Source: an uncultured Actinomycetes bacterium
Lineage (GTDB): Bacteria > Actinomycetota > Acidimicrobiia > Acidimicrobiales > Microtrichaceae
Direction: 5' to 3'
NCBI GenBank assembly: GCA_903925745.1
Contig: CAIYGQ010000063.1
Coordinates: forward strand, 1 to 37,383
Length of the DNA: 37,383 nt
Numbering within the stretch: position 1 is the stretch's first letter; every line of letters starts with the position of its first letter. The translations under genes and the position numbers were made by a program. This document shows, piece after piece, positions 37,153-37,383 of this stretch. Under the pieces are notes generated by a model. That model searched no databases, was not told where the DNA came from, and saw only the letters and a list, made by a program, of their open reading frames with translations.

Positions 37153-37383
37153 ATGACCACGACCGATGCCAACCCGCCCATGCCGGAGTTCGTCGACGAC
37201 TACGTCCTCCAGGAGGTCGACGCCGACTATCTGGCCAAGGCCGTCAAGCCGAAGCAGTTCATCCACATCGACCAGTCCGAGTGCATCATGTGTGAGGGCT
37301 GCGTCGACATCTGCCCGTGGAAGTGCATCCACATGGTCACCCCGGAGGCCATCGACGAGTCGGTCGGCGTCGACCGTCCGGGC
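37153..37383 (+). CDS. 4Fe-4S ferredoxin-type protein (partial, runs past window end)
   Basis: The first 77 residues of a longer protein. SECIMCEGCVDICPWKC is a CxxCxxCxxxCP iron-sulfur cluster motif with one extra Cys four residues on. The start ATG 37153 has AAGGAG 6 nt upstream. The gene follows the membrane protein by 99 nt and is the last in the window. The first 34 residues are acidic and lack a signal peptide, so this is a cytoplasmic-side electron carrier or complex subunit. The 3' end lies outside the sequence given; further domains may follow. Confidence 0.8.
   Translation, partial: MTTTDANPPMPEFVDDYVLQEVDADYLAKAVKPKQFIHIDQSECIMCEGCVDICPWKCIHMVTPEAIDESVGVDRPG

Noticed and set aside
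1-37383. Insertion sequences, prophage, integrases, CRISPR arrays
   Set aside because: No transposase, integrase or phage gene, no terminal repeats and no regularly spaced repeats were seen; gene order and composition are uniform and typical of core chromosome.

Overview
The window is a dense stretch of a high-GC actinobacterial chromosome. It is rich in GTG starts and 4-nt stop/start overlaps, and has no mobile elements, phage genes or CRISPR. An mshA homologue (mycothiol synthesis), a Rex repressor beside the C5-pathway heme genes, and an RsiG-type protein all point to Actinomycetota. The divergent cytochrome c/ferredoxin respiratory locus and heavy use of leaderless-type promoters would fit a deep lineage such as Acidimicrobiia, but that placement is an inference.

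Layout. (a) 1-7300: a proline-rich secreted protein with an LAFTG sorting signal, two strong hairpins, then a nucleotide-sugar/glycan cluster of nitroreductase, SDR epimerase, sugar-1-phosphate nucleotidylyltransferase, GT4 glycosyltransferase, nucleotide-sugar dehydrogenase and a second SDR epimerase/decarboxylase. (b) 7300-12720: envelope and lipoprotein genes (PAF-acetylhydrolase-like lipoprotein, small lipoprotein, SGNH hydrolase, M23 peptidase), a Rieske ring-hydroxylating oxygenase and tRNA-Lys(UUU). (c) 12770-18410: a thiolase-like protein, DUF3039, small unknowns, a histidine phosphatase, a MoaD/ThiS-like protein coupled to a CdsA-like membrane protein, an RsiG-like c-di-GMP anti-sigma homologue and an XRE regulator. 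(d) 18420-23660: mshA-ybjN, proC, a SAM hydroxide adenosyltransferase with a tiny coupled membrane peptide, and an acyl-CoA synthetase. (e) 23750-31800: rex, precorrin-2 dehydrogenase, hemA, hemC, cobA-hemD fusion, HAD phosphatase, hemB and hemL, a near-continuous tetrapyrrole operon. (f) 31870-37383: a membrane protein, two divergent AI-2E-family permeases, a cytochrome c with an accessory protein, and, divergently, a small membrane protein and a 4Fe-4S protein that runs off the window.

How it works together. The rex gene heads the heme operon, and a near-consensus Rex operator (36588-36605) overlaps the promoter of the respiratory genes at the right end. One redox sensor could therefore link NADH/NAD+ status to electron-transport genes about 13 kb away.

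Across the window a TANNNT hexamer lies at a nearly fixed distance upstream of start codons. In eight cases its last T is exactly 7 nt before the first base of the start codon, which would place transcription starts on the start codon itself (leaderless mRNA). This pattern helped choose several start sites. The most interesting items are the Rex operator, the RsiG-like protein with one perfect and one altered c-di-GMP signature, the leaderless promoter architecture, the AI-2E pair sharing one palindromic -10 (one gene apparently lacking an ATG/GTG/TTG start), and the duplicated palindrome over the proC promoter.
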